DNA of 64,000 nt from Pseudomonas sp. ICMP 561 (lineage in GTDB: Bacteria > Pseudomonadota > Gammaproteobacteria > Pseudomonadales > Pseudomonadaceae). The notes under the pieces were generated by a model. The model did no database searches and was not told where the DNA came from. It saw only the letters and a program-made list of their open reading frames with translations. The position numbers were made by a program, and so were the translations under genes. This document shows, piece by piece, positions 29,331-37,933 of this stretch. Each line of letters begins with the position of its first letter. The stretch's first letter is position 1. Location: positions 1-64,000 of the forward strand of contig NZ_LKBT01000018.1 of NCBI RefSeq assembly GCF_002699985.1, in the 5' to 3' direction.

Positions 29331-30443
29331 ATGCTCCAGGAAACTATCGATTTTTTCATAAACTACCAAATCTTGGGCATTGCATTAGCCAATTGGGCCT
29401 TAGCGATTTTGGTGTCAACCATAAGCTTCATGTGCGCCAGGACTGTGATTGGATTTTTCCTCAAAAAACTTCACTCGAAATCATCGCAACCCACCGCTCA
29501 TATCAGCCATATCACGGTTGAAGTATTGTCAGGGACCAGCAATACACTTCTACTGCTCGCATCCTTATTGATAGGTATCGGCGTACTGGATTTGCCTGAG
29601 CGCTGGTTGGGCAGAGTGAGCAGCCTCTGGTTTGTAGTGGCGGCGCTGCAAGTTGGCTTATGGGTGAACCGGGCTATTGCACTCGCACTCTCCCGGTACT
29701 TCAGACGTCACGGCACCCATCAGACGTTCGAAGGCAGTGCGCTGGCAACGCTGAGTCTGTGGGGGGCAAAAGTATTTCTATGGGTCATCGTCGTGATGTC
29801 CATGCTTTCAAACGTTGGCGTAAACATCACTGCCTTCGTCGCAAGCCTTGGAGTGGGCGGCATTGCAATCGCACTGGCGGTGCAGAATATATTGGCGGAT
29901 GTTTTTGCGTCACTGTCTATTGCTGTAGATAAGCCTTTCGAGATTGGCGACTTTATTGTTGTCGGTTCGCTGTCCGGTACCGTGGAGCACGTAGGCCTGA
30001 AGACGACGCGCATACGCAGTCTGGGCGGCGAGCAGATTGTGATGGCCAATGCAGAGATGATTGGCAGTACGATACAAAACTACAAGCGACTCCAAGAACG
30101 TCGAATTGTATTTGAGGTCGCACTCACCTATGCCTGCTCCCCCGAACAAGCCAGAGCAGTGCCTAAATTGATTGAAAATATCGTCGGCCATCAGGACAAG
30201 GCCAAATTTGATCGCTCACACTTACGAACCTTTGGTGAAAGCGCCCTTGAGTTCGAGACGGTCTACATCGTACTCGACCCAAGTTACAACGTTTACATGG
30301 ATGTCCAGCAGGAAATCAACCTTGGGATACTGGAGGCCTTCAACGAACTGGGTGTCACTTTTGCCCACCCTTCGCGCACGATTCATGTGGCTTCAGTCCC
30401 CAGTGAAAGCACGCTCGCTGTCCGTACCGACCACGCTGCTTAA
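29331..30443 (+). CDS. MscS-family mechanosensitive channel
   Basis: A 370-residue protein with about five N-terminal hydrophobic segments, the last being the Gly/Ala-rich pore helix (VASLGVGGIAIALAVQNILADVFASL), followed by the MscS beta domain starting PFEIGDFI. Such channels vent solutes on hypo-osmotic shock, the logical counterpart to the BCCT importer 100 bp upstream. It has more membrane segments than E. coli MscS (three), as in YnaI/YbdG-type channels. The ATG is preceded by GAGGGT. A weak stem (gcgtaactc/gagttgcgc) in the 101-bp gap may separate it from the BCCT gene. Confidence 0.92.
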   Translation: MLQETIDFFINYQILGIALANWALAILVSTISFMCARTVIGFFLKKLHSKSSQPTAHISHITVEVLSGTSNTLLLLASLLIGIGVLDLPERWLGRVSSLWFVVAALQVGLWVNRAIALALSRYFRRHGTHQTFEGSALATLSLWGAKVFLWVIVVMSMLSNVGVNITAFVASLGVGGIAIALAVQNILADVFASLSIAVDKPFEIGDFIVVGSLSGTVEHVGLKTTRIRSLGGEQIVMANAEMIGSTIQNYKRLQERRIVFEVALTYACSPEQARAVPKLIENIVGHQDKAKFDRSHLRTFGESALEFETVYIVLDPSYNVYMDVQQEINLGILEAFNELGVTFAHPSRTIHVASVPSESTLAVRTDHAA

Positions 30444-30564
30444 CTAACGCCGTTACTGCTGCAGTTGCCGCGCACTGTTTTCTTTTTGCTAACTGGACGG
30501 CCATAACGATATGGGAGACTACGGATCTGCATGGCAAAAAGGCTTGATCAAGCGTAGCAGTAGA

Positions 30565-31287
30565 TCAATCCCACAGCGTCCCGATGGGAGTAGATGGGGA
30601 GTAATGGTTAGCTATCTGCGCCTGCAGCAACTCGGCAGTAGCAAGGGCATCGGTTAGTGCGTGATGCGCATGGTAGTTTGGCAGGTTATAGCGCACGCGG
30701 CTGTCAGCAAGCCTGATCGAGGGCTGAGGACGACGAAGAAGCCTGTCGAGCCATCCCGGTTTCTGTCTATGCATTCGTGCTTCCAGTTGCATGGTGTCAA
30801 TGACCGGAAACTGCAGCCCTTCGCCGAGGTAACGGCGAAACGCCTGATCAAGAAAGCCTCGCTCAATATTACGGTAATGCACAACCATCACCTTCCCTGC
30901 CATCGTACCCAACAGGGCGTCCACAACCTCAGTCAGCGGGGGAGCCTGCAAAATATCGGTATGGGTTATGTGGTGGAAGGTGATTGATTGGTCACTCAGC
31001 TCTGAGGGAGGCTTAATCACCCGATAAAATGCCTGACCACAACGTACACGTTGCAAGCTGAACGGCATCAGCCCGATGCTGACAATGCTATGGGTCTGCG
31101 CATTGAGGCCGGTGGTCTCCACATCCATCGCCAGCAGTTGCACTTGTTCTATGGGTGTCTTTGCGTCAACGGCGCCAGCTTCATAGAAGCTTCGCACGCA
31201 AGGATTAATCGTGTTCTTAGCCAATGTTTGAAACCTGTCGGCCCAATCCACAGTTTCAGGTTTACTGACGGAGCGGCTATCCATCAT
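30565..31287 (-). CDS. DnaQ-like 3'-5' exonuclease
   Basis: A 240-residue DEDDh exonuclease: motif I AMDVETTGL (about 53-61), motif II around VHYRNIERGFLD and motif III HHALTDALATAEL with the catalytic histidine. The first 45 residues are an extra helical extension. Its start codon overlaps the stop of the CBS-domain gene upstream by four bases, so the two are translationally coupled. DnaQ-like exonucleases next to DUF294/CBS proteins are a recurrent proteobacterial pair of unknown purpose. Confidence 0.9.
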   Translation of the reverse strand: MMDSRSVSKPETVDWADRFQTLAKNTINPCVRSFYEAGAVDAKTPIEQVQLLAMDVETTGLNAQTHSIVSIGLMPFSLQRVRCGQAFYRVIKPPSELSDQSITFHHITHTDILQAPPLTEVVDALLGTMAGKVMVVHYRNIERGFLDQAFRRYLGEGLQFPVIDTMQLEARMHRQKPGWLDRLLRRPQPSIRLADSRVRYNLPNYHAHHALTDALATAELLQAQIANHYSPSTPIGTLWD

Positions 31288-33164
31288 TGCGACTGACGCC
31301 CTTTGCCCGGATAGCGAAACCGCAGAAAATTCTGCGCATTGCTCAACACCTGAAACGCCTCTTTAAGGTTGTGCCTTTCACTGGTCGAAAAGCGCTCCGG
31401 CTCGATGTAGTTATCCGGCGTCGCACCCTGCTCCAGAGCGTCTGCTTGATGCCGGATGCGGACCATGGACAAAAACTCCAATGCGTAACGCAGATGCTCC
31501 ACTGCATCGGGCTGTAAACGCTGGGTCGTGCTGATTGCATCAAGGCGATCAAACGAGTTCTGTGCCGTACTGCCGCATGCCAGAGCGTGGATGCGTATGA
31601 GGTCGGTAAGGGGCGCTGTTCCCCTGCCCTTCAAATTGATAATTCTCTTCTGCTGGCCGTCTGTTTCCACTACAAAAGTACGGAAGAATCCCAACGGCGG
31701 AGTACGGTTCAGCGCGATCCGGGCCATTGCGTTAAGAAATCCGGGATGGGTGCTGGATTTTTCCGCACACAACTGCTTGAGCTCGTGAACGAGATCAAGC
31801 TGGCCATAAACTCCATCGAGATCGAAAAAAATACTGCTGTTAAGCAGCGTCGCAGCATTTGGTTTTTCGATCCATTGCTCAAAGTAGGCCCGCCAGACCC
31901 GTAACGGCTGCCGCCACTGATCATTGGTGGCCATCACCCCACCCTTGCAGTAGCTATAACCGCACGCTGCGAGGCCATCACTGACGAATGTGGCCAGACT
32001 GTGAAAATAACCGTCATGCAGAACGGGGTCGAACCGATCATCCAGCACCAGAGCGTTGTCCTGGTCGGTCACCAGCAACTGTTCATCTCGAGCCATCGAG
32101 CCCAGCACCATGAAGCAGTAAGGTACTGGCGGCGGGCCCAGTTCTTTCTCCGCCAATTCAATCAGGCGCTGGGTAAAGGCCCGGCCAATACCTGAAATGG
32201 CGCTGCCAATCATGTGCGCCGTCGCGCCGTCCCGCACCATCCGAATGTAGGTGGCGCGAAGATCGCGGAGCAACGAGCGCAGTCCCGCAACAGACGTCTG
32301 ATTGGATATGCGGTTGACCAGGTACAAGCTACTCTGGGACTCGTAACGGATGATATCCGACAGATTAATCAGCCCTAAGGTACGGCCCTTGTGCACGACT
32401 GGCAGGTGATGAATATTACGCCTCAGCATGACCAGCATCGCCTCGAACACCGAGTCATCTGCCTGTATTGCTACGGGATCGCTGGACATGACTTCACTGA
32501 TGGATGTAGATACCCCGCTTCGCCCCAAGGCAACCACACGGGTACGCAGATCACGATCAGTGACGATACCGACCATCTTTGCTGCTTCGCCTTCACCCGC
32601 AGCCATAACCACCACACAAGAAACACTTTGTTCGGTCATGACTTTAGCGGCGTCATGCACCGAGGTATCGGATGCGACCCAAACCAGAGCACGAGAAATC
32701 AAAGCGCGACTTTTGAGCTGGATCAACTCGCTTGCACGGCCTTGAGCATCGACGGCGGACTTAAGTCTGGAATGGCCTTCAGCCTCAACGAAATCGGCAA
32801 AGGCATCGTGTTGCGCGCATAACTGGGCGAACACCTCTGAGGGAATAAAGTAAATCAGGCTGTCTTCCAGGGCCCGGGCAGGAAAGCGAACTTTGTTGCT
32901 GCGCAGCAAACCTGCCTGGCCAAAGATGTCTCCTTCAACAAGTCGGTTATAGAGCTCGCCATTTCTGCGATAAACCTCCACTGCCCCGCTGCGCACGTAG
33001 TGCAGGTCCTCAATGACCGCTCCCGCCTCAAGGATATCGCTGCCGGCCTTGAAATAGCTGACTTCAACGCGCTGGGCGATAGCATCCAGCGATGCCTGGG
33101 GCAAGGTATCGAAAGGTGCGAAGCGTTGAAGATGGTCGCGAATCTCCAGTAACTCGATTTGCAT
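31284..33164 (-). CDS. Cyclic-nucleotide-binding/CBS-domain putative nucleotidyltransferase (DUF294)
   Basis: A 626-residue cytosolic signalling protein. Order of domains: cNMP-binding fold (about 1-115, RSGAVEVYRR and EGDIFGQAGLL), two CBS domains (about 155-275), DUF294 nucleotidyltransferase with GSMARDEQLLVTDQDNALV (the G-S and D-x-D positions of Pol beta-type enzymes, about 365-385), and the DUF294 C-terminal helical domain. The plan resembles bacterial sensors that are thought to modify a partner in response to adenine nucleotides. It is coupled to the exonuclease gene by an ATGA overlap. Target unknown. Confidence 0.9.
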   Translation of the reverse strand: MQIELLEIRDHLQRFAPFDTLPQASLDAIAQRVEVSYFKAGSDILEAGAVIEDLHYVRSGAVEVYRRNGELYNRLVEGDIFGQAGLLRSNKVRFPARALEDSLIYFIPSEVFAQLCAQHDAFADFVEAEGHSRLKSAVDAQGRASELIQLKSRALISRALVWVASDTSVHDAAKVMTEQSVSCVVVMAAGEGEAAKMVGIVTDRDLRTRVVALGRSGVSTSISEVMSSDPVAIQADDSVFEAMLVMLRRNIHHLPVVHKGRTLGLINLSDIIRYESQSSLYLVNRISNQTSVAGLRSLLRDLRATYIRMVRDGATAHMIGSAISGIGRAFTQRLIELAEKELGPPPVPYCFMVLGSMARDEQLLVTDQDNALVLDDRFDPVLHDGYFHSLATFVSDGLAACGYSYCKGGVMATNDQWRQPLRVWRAYFEQWIEKPNAATLLNSSIFFDLDGVYGQLDLVHELKQLCAEKSSTHPGFLNAMARIALNRTPPLGFFRTFVVETDGQQKRIINLKGRGTAPLTDLIRIHALACGSTAQNSFDRLDAISTTQRLQPDAVEHLRYALEFLSMVRIRHQADALEQGATPDNYIEPERFSTSERHNLKEAFQVLSNAQNFLRFRYPGKGRQSQ

Positions 33165-33368
33165 GGAACCTCAAAGTTGATGAGCAAGGTGGGCTCTGCG
33201 AAGTACCCAGGCAGTATTAGTGCTCCAGTCATGCGCCACCAAATCACATGTCAGGGAGATGTTCAACCAACCCATGCCCGTGTGAAGAAGCCCGCATGGG
33301 GAACCGACGTAATTGCTGTATTTCCTGGTAGCCAGCAACGGGTCGTCTTGTCATGGGCATTTGTGTAA

Positions 33369-33455
33369 CATGCCCCGCTGGGTGTCACCGCAAATACGCG
33401 GCATGGCAGGTTTAACTTAGCGCAGGTCGGGCCGCCGCGCGGGGTTATCGCGCCT
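33369..33455 (+). promoter_or_regulatory. Candidate cation-sensing riboswitch of nhaA copy 2
   Basis: Contains the same ordered blocks as 24546-24622: cgctgggtg, gcaggtttaa, ggtcgggccgcc and ggttatcg, ending at the ATG. The stem atg(cc)ccgc / gcggcat closes the upper part; gcgcg (33437-33441) pairs with cgcgc (33449-33453), looping out the GGGG ribosome site directly before the start codon. Two unrelated nhaA genes with the same leader argue for a functional RNA rather than chance. The lithium/sodium class is inferred. Confidence 0.68.
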
Positions 33456-34721
33456 ATGAACCTGGATCCCTCGCGTCTTGAAAAAGACCATAGTCATCGT
33501 GCAACACTAGCTGCGCTGGCTTTTCTCACCCGTTTTTTCGCTGCCGAATCCGCTGGCGGCCTGATTTTGATGGCGGCTGCGTTTGCCGCGCTCGTCGTCG
33601 CGAACTCCTCATGGTCTGAAGCTTACTTTTCAACCCTGCATATCAAACTCATTGGTCTCTCGATCGAACATTGGGTCAACGATGGATTGATGGCTATTTT
33701 CTTCATGCTGGTTGGCCTCGAAATCAAGCGTGAAATGCTCGTGGGTCAGTTATCCAGCTGGAGCCAGCGCGCACTTCCAGGCTTTGCCGCACTGGGAGGT
33801 ATGCTCTTACCGGCATTGATCTACATTGCAATCAACTGGGGAAATCCTGAAACCCTGGGTGGTTGGGCAATTCCTGCGGCAACGGACATCGCCTTTGCGT
33901 TGGGCGTTTTGTCCCTGCTGGGCAAGCGCGTTCCTGTCTCTTTGAAAATTTTCCTGTCTGCTCTGGCGATTCTTGATGACCTTGGGGCAGTCGTTATCAT
34001 CGCACTGTTCTACACCAGCGGTTTATCCATCAGCATGCTTATGGCTTCGCTGGTCGTGATTGTTTTTCTGCTCGTGCTCAATCGTTGCGGCGTGAAGAGG
34101 CTTTGGCCTTACCTGATTGCGGGCGGTTTACTGTGGTTTTTCATGCTCCAGTCCGGCATTCACGCGACGTTGGCGGGAGTCATTCTCGCGCTCTGCATTC
34201 CGCTGGGTGATTCGAACAACGAGCGCAAGTCTCCACTTCTCTATCTGGAGGAAAAGCTGCATCCGTGGGTTGCTTTCGCCGTCGTGCCCGTCTTTGGTTT
34301 TGCCAATGCCGGAGTGTCTCTTGCAGGCATGTCACCCGGTAATCTGATTGATCCAGTGCCGCTGGGTGTAGCTTTGGGGCTTTTGCTGGGCAAGCAAGTG
34401 GGCGTGTTCGGTTTCTCCGCGCTGGCCATTCGTTCAGGTCTGGCAAAATTGCCGGAAGAATGTGGTTGGTTCCATCTATACGGCATAGCACTGCTATGCG
34501 GCATTGGCTTCACGATGAGCCTTTTCATCGGGGCACTGGCCTTTGCCGGAAATCCACTCCTGGTAGATGAGGTAAAGGTCGGTGTGTTACTCGGCTCAGT
34601 GCTTTCCGCTGCTCTAGGGGTTGCAGTTCTTCTCAGCGCCAGGCCGCTCCTGTTGGAGCCTGATATCAACCGGTCAGGCAGCCACGGACCCGATCAGCTC
34701 GATAAAGTAAGCGGCATATAG
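33456..34721 (+). CDS. nhaA: Na+/H+ antiporter NhaA (copy 2)
   Basis: A 421-residue antiporter with the key residues in [23 protein letters not shown] and the lysine of LLGKQVGV. It lacks the charged mid-protein insert of copy 1 and is closer in length to E. coli NhaA (388 residues). Divergent from the DUF294 gene and translated from an ATG whose ribosome site lies in a hairpin. A GC hairpin (ggcgggg ... ccccgtcgcc, about 34771-34793) downstream may end the transcript. It is the last gene of the repeat-flanked segment. Confidence 0.95.
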   Translation: MNLDPSRLEKDHSHRATLAALAFLTRFFAAESAGGLILMAAAFAALVVANSSWSEAYFSTLHIKLIGLSIEHWVNDGLMAIFFMLVGLEIKREMLVGQLSSWSQRALPGFAALGGMLLPALIYIAINWGNPETLGGWAIPAATDIAFALGVLSLLGKRVPVSLKIFLSALAILDDLGAVVIIALFYTSGLSISMLMASLVVIVFLLVLNRCGVKRLWPYLIAGGLLWFFMLQSGIHATLAGVILALCIPLGDSNNERKSPLLYLEEKLHPWVAFAVVPVFGFANAGVSLAGMSPGNLIDPVPLGVALGLLLGKQVGVFGFSALAIRSGLAKLPEECGWFHLYGIALLCGIGFTMSLFIGALAFAGNPLLVDEVKVGVLLGSVLSAALGVAVLLSARPLLLEPDINRSGSHGPDQLDKVSGI

Positions 34722-35097
34722 TGACCAATTGAGGTCTTCCAGATACAGGATCAAGTCTTCTGGCTACCCTGAAAGCGGCGGGGTTACTGCCCCGTCGCCA
34801 GTACCTTGGTCACACTTCACATTTCAAGCGCGTCAGCCAGTTCGATGCCGGGCTACCTGCGGAGCTTCGCAGGCTGGTGTGGCTGAGAATGAGCTGACCA
34901 GCTCTGGTGCTCTTTGTCTGCAAAGTGTCGTGCTCATCCAGTACACGACGGCGCACTGAATACCAGCCACGACTACCGAGGCCCGTTTCAGAAATCTCTA
35001 TTCGCGATCACGCGTACATCCAGTGTGAATGGGGGGCAAAAATGGGGGCATAATTCGTTTTTTTAGGAGGCAATTACCGCCCTAGAGCCAAGTCAAA
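34722..35097. other. Right junction of the repeat-flanked segment
   Basis: No convincing gene. At 35032-35051 lies tggggggcaaaaatgggggc, two G-rich words in direct order, 50 bp before the second repeat copy. Similar words (tgggggcat, tggggggcac) occur inside both repeat copies. Such motifs at element ends resemble arm-type binding sites of phage-like integrases; this is inference. Confidence 0.5.
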
Positions 35098-35272
35098 ATG
35101 TTTTTTGGGGATCCTGAGAGTCTTTAGAAGTCTCAGGACAGGCTATTTATCTGATTATTTCTGACTTTTTCATAGACCATGGAGCTCCATTCACTTCCTT
35201 TGGATCGCTACAGTGGGGGGCACACCCGAGGGCATGCTTTGGATGGTTTGAAACGGATGCCCCCAGCCTAAA
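35098..35272. repeat. Direct repeat copy 2 (candidate att site)
   Basis: Repeats the LysR 3' end and downstream DNA of 12942-13112: the first 75 bp are nearly identical, including the last codons and stop of LysR without the rest of that gene. Offset between copies is 22,156 bp. The four-gene helicase operon starts 165 bp further on. Confidence 0.85.
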
Positions 35273-35439
35273 GCTCGACAATCCCCTTCACGAAATATCA
35301 CTCGTGGCTGTTTCCAGCCGATGAAACGAACGCCCCCTCAGAAACGCTCTATCAACAAAACTTTTCGTAGCAGCGCACTGGCAAATAGGCGCATTGAGCA
35401 ATACCCTGCCCGTACCGACCCAACGTAACGAGCTGAAAC

Positions 35440-37272
35440 ATGTCAGGGATTGCCATATTTGAAAGCCCACGTTGGCTACGAGATCTTCTGCGCTTCTTAC
35501 CGCTGAAGAGCCAATTCGTCCTGTCAGGCAACATCCGCGACCTGCAGGCCAGTGAAGTGGCGCCCGGTACGGTGACTGCGCAGAGCTTCAACCAAACTCT
35601 CTGTAATGCCCTGCTTGATGCCGGCTACACCCAGGTTATCGCCTGGGATCCGGTGTCCGGTTTCCGGACAATCGACAAATCCGGCTCCACCCCTGAAGTC
35701 GGCCAGACGTTGCTTCAGGAGCTTGGCCTGACTCCGGTAAATGGCGCAGCACCCGCTGGTATCGATCTGCTGGGCACCACCCTGCCACGTTTGGTGGGTC
35801 GTGCTGGCGAACCTATCGCGCTGATCATCGATTTCGCCTCACGTCTAGTGGTTCGCAACGATTCGCTCAGCGCTGCTGAACACCAGCTCTTCACCCAGGC
35901 CTTGGTGCAATCCCATCAGGCTCGCAGTCGTCCGGCCACAGAGCTGCGCAAACCGTTCTTCAACACCCTGCTATGGCTGGTGGAAAAAGAAGGCGATTTG
36001 CCTGACTGGTTGCTGGTCGACAACCCGCGCCTGCGCCACATTCCCGTGTCCAAACCCGATCAATTGTCCCGCCGTGCATTGGCACCGGCCTTGCTCAAAG
36101 GGCTCAATGGCAGCCAGGGCGCAAGCGAAGTGGTCATGCGTCAGGCTGTGGACGCCTTAGTTCAGAACACCGAGGGATTGCTACTGCTCGATCTCAGTGC
36201 CATTGCGCAACTGGCGCGGGTCGAGGGTGTAGCCATGGAGCAGATTGCCGATGCGGTGCGCCGCTATAAAATTGGTGTCACCGAGGATCCGTGGCTGAAG
36301 ATCGACCGTCAGCGTATCCGGCATGCGGATGCGCTCGTCCACCAGCGAGTCAAAGGCCAGGAGCATGCGGTGACGCACATGCTCGACATCGTCAAGCGTG
36401 CCATGACAGGCGTCGGCGCCAGTCGCAAGGGCAACCGTCCACGGGGCGTAGCCTTTCTCGCGGGGCCGACCGGCGTAGGCAAGACCGAACTCGCCAAATC
36501 GATTACAAGCCTGCTGTTCGGCGACGAAAGTGCATATATCCGCTTCGACATGTCGGAATTCAGCGCCGAACATGCCGATCAACGCCTTATCGGCGCACCG
36601 CCCGGCTACATTGGCTATGACGTCGGCGGTGAGCTGACCAATGCTATCCGCGAGAAGCCGTTCAGCGTGGTGTTATTCGATGAAATCGAAAAAGCTCACC
36701 CTCGGATTCTCGACAAGTTCCTGCAGATCCTCGACGACGGAGTGCTGACTTCAGGCCGCGGTGATCGGGTGTACTTTTCGGAGGCACTGATCGTGTTCAC
36801 TTCCAACCTGGGGATCTATCGCCAGGGTGACAATGGCGAACGCGTTGCCAACGTTCTGCCGGGCGAAGCCTTCGAGCAAGTCCAAGACAAGGTGCACAGC
36901 GAAATCGACCGATATTTCAAGCTGGTGCTCAACCGGCCGGAAATCCTCAATCGAATCGGCGAGAACATCATCGTCTTCGACTTCATTCGCGAAGGCGTTG
37001 CAGTGCAAATCTTCGAACAGATGGTCAACGCCACCTTCGACGACCTGCAGGGACAGAACCTGTTTATCGAATTGGCCCCCCAGGCACGCCAGACACTACA
37101 CAACCTCTGTCTGCAGGACCTGTCAAACGGTGGCCGGGGCATACGCAACCAGTTAGAGGCACGCCTGCTCAATCCCCTGTCGCGGGCACTGTTCGATCAG
37201 GACGCGCAATCGGGGGAGCACTTCACGATCACCGAGTTGGGCATCACCGGACTGAAGATGGAACGTCGCTGA
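35440..37272 (+). CDS. AAA+ ATPase, Clp D2-like, with degenerate N-terminal module
   Basis: A 610-residue ATPase, first gene of a four-gene operon. The C-terminal half is a Clp/HSP100 D2-type module: Walker A GPTGVGKT (342-349), pore loop GYIGY (389-393), Walker B VVLFDEIEK (D414, E415), sensor 1 TSNLG, arginine-finger region LNRIGENI and a ClpB-type small domain. A GYxGY pore loop indicates polypeptide threading. The N-terminal half (about 20-260) keeps AAA-like strand patterns (QFVLSGNIRDL, IALIIDFASRLV) but has no Walker A lysine, so it looks like a dead ATPase or sensor domain. It stops 2 bp before the radical SAM gene. Role inferred as a remodelling motor of a defence-like complex; no described family recognised. 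Confidence 0.85.
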   Translation: MSGIAIFESPRWLRDLLRFLPLKSQFVLSGNIRDLQASEVAPGTVTAQSFNQTLCNALLDAGYTQVIAWDPVSGFRTIDKSGSTPEVGQTLLQELGLTPVNGAAPAGIDLLGTTLPRLVGRAGEPIALIIDFASRLVVRNDSLSAAEHQLFTQALVQSHQARSRPATELRKPFFNTLLWLVEKEGDLPDWLLVDNPRLRHIPVSKPDQLSRRALAPALLKGLNGSQGASEVVMRQAVDALVQNTEGLLLLDLSAIAQLARVEGVAMEQIADAVRRYKIGVTEDPWLKIDRQRIRHADALVHQRVKGQEHAVTHMLDIVKRAMTGVGASRKGNRPRGVAFLAGPTGVGKTELAKSITSLLFGDESAYIRFDMSEFSAEHADQRLIGAPPGYIGYDVGGELTNAIREKPFSVVLFDEIEKAHPRILDKFLQILDDGVLTSGRGDRVYFSEALIVFTSNLGIYRQGDNGERVANVLPGEAFEQVQDKVHSEIDRYFKLVLNRPEILNRIGENIIVFDFIREGVAVQIFEQMVNATFDDLQGQNLFIELAPQARQTLHNLCLQDLSNGGRGIRNQLEARLLNPLSRALFDQDAQSGEHFTITELGITGLKMERR

Positions 37273-37274
37273 AC

Positions 37275-37919
37275 ATGGACCTTAGCCTGTCGCGCATGCA
37301 TTTTCCGGTCACTACCCTAGGCCCAGGGCGGCGTATTGGTATCTGGTTCCAGGGCTGTAGCATCCGCTGTCCAGGCTGCATCTCTGCCGATACCTGGGGG
37401 CCTGGACATCGACGCTTGTCGCTGGAGCAACTGCTTGAACAGATAACCCCCTGGCTGCACGAGGCCGAAGGAATCACCATTTCCGGAGGGGAACCGTTCG
37501 ACCAGTTCGACGCCTTGCGATCACTACTCGAAGGCCTTCGTCGGCTCAGCGAGCTCGACATTCTGGTCTACAGTGGCTTCACCCTGGAGCAACTCGATGA
37601 GTCGTTGCTCCAGACCAAGGGTTTGATAGATGCCTTGATCAGCGACCCCTATATCGAAGCACTCAGTCAGACCATGGCTTTGCGCGGCAGTGACAATCAA
37701 CGCCTGAGCCTGCTCACACCACTGGGCCGGGCACGCCTGGGTCATTACGAACGCCTGCTCGAACCCACCGACAAGGCGCTCGACCTGATGTTTGACGAAA
37801 GTGGCAGCGTCTGGATGGCCGGCATACCACGACGTGACGACCTATTGCGCTTACGCGATCTTCTGCATGAGCAAGGCCATCATTTACAGATCAGCGCACA
37901 CGCGTCGCGACGCCGCTGA
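37275..37919 (+). CDS. Radical SAM protein, NrdG/activase-like
   Basis: A 214-residue small radical SAM enzyme. The cluster motif is GCSIRCPGC (C28-x3-C32-x2-C35), the SAM-binding GGE appears as ISGGEPFDQ, and the YSGF segment of NrdG-type activases is present. NrdG activases normally install a glycyl radical on the anaerobic ribonucleotide reductase NrdD, but no NrdD or other glycyl-radical partner is encoded here. It lies 2 bp after the AAA+ gene and 14 bp before the giant helicase, so it must act with them. It could modify an operon partner or a nucleotide, as viperins do; the substrate is unknown. Confidence 0.85.
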   Translation: MDLSLSRMHFPVTTLGPGRRIGIWFQGCSIRCPGCISADTWGPGHRRLSLEQLLEQITPWLHEAEGITISGGEPFDQFDALRSLLEGLRRLSELDILVYSGFTLEQLDESLLQTKGLIDALISDPYIEALSQTMALRGSDNQRLSLLTPLGRARLGHYERLLEPTDKALDLMFDESGSVWMAGIPRRDDLLRLRDLLHEQGHHLQISAHASRRR

Positions 37920-37933
37920 GTGGAGTACACCCC

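Noticed and set aside
23196-34721. Two nhaA genes as a recent tandem duplication
   Set aside because: The proteins differ in length, by a 40-residue insert and throughout their sequence; only the leader RNA blocks are shared.
12972-35097. Integrase or recombinase gene for the repeat-flanked segment
   Set aside because: Looked for specifically: all convincing frames in the segment are assigned to other families, so mobility must be lost or supplied in trans.
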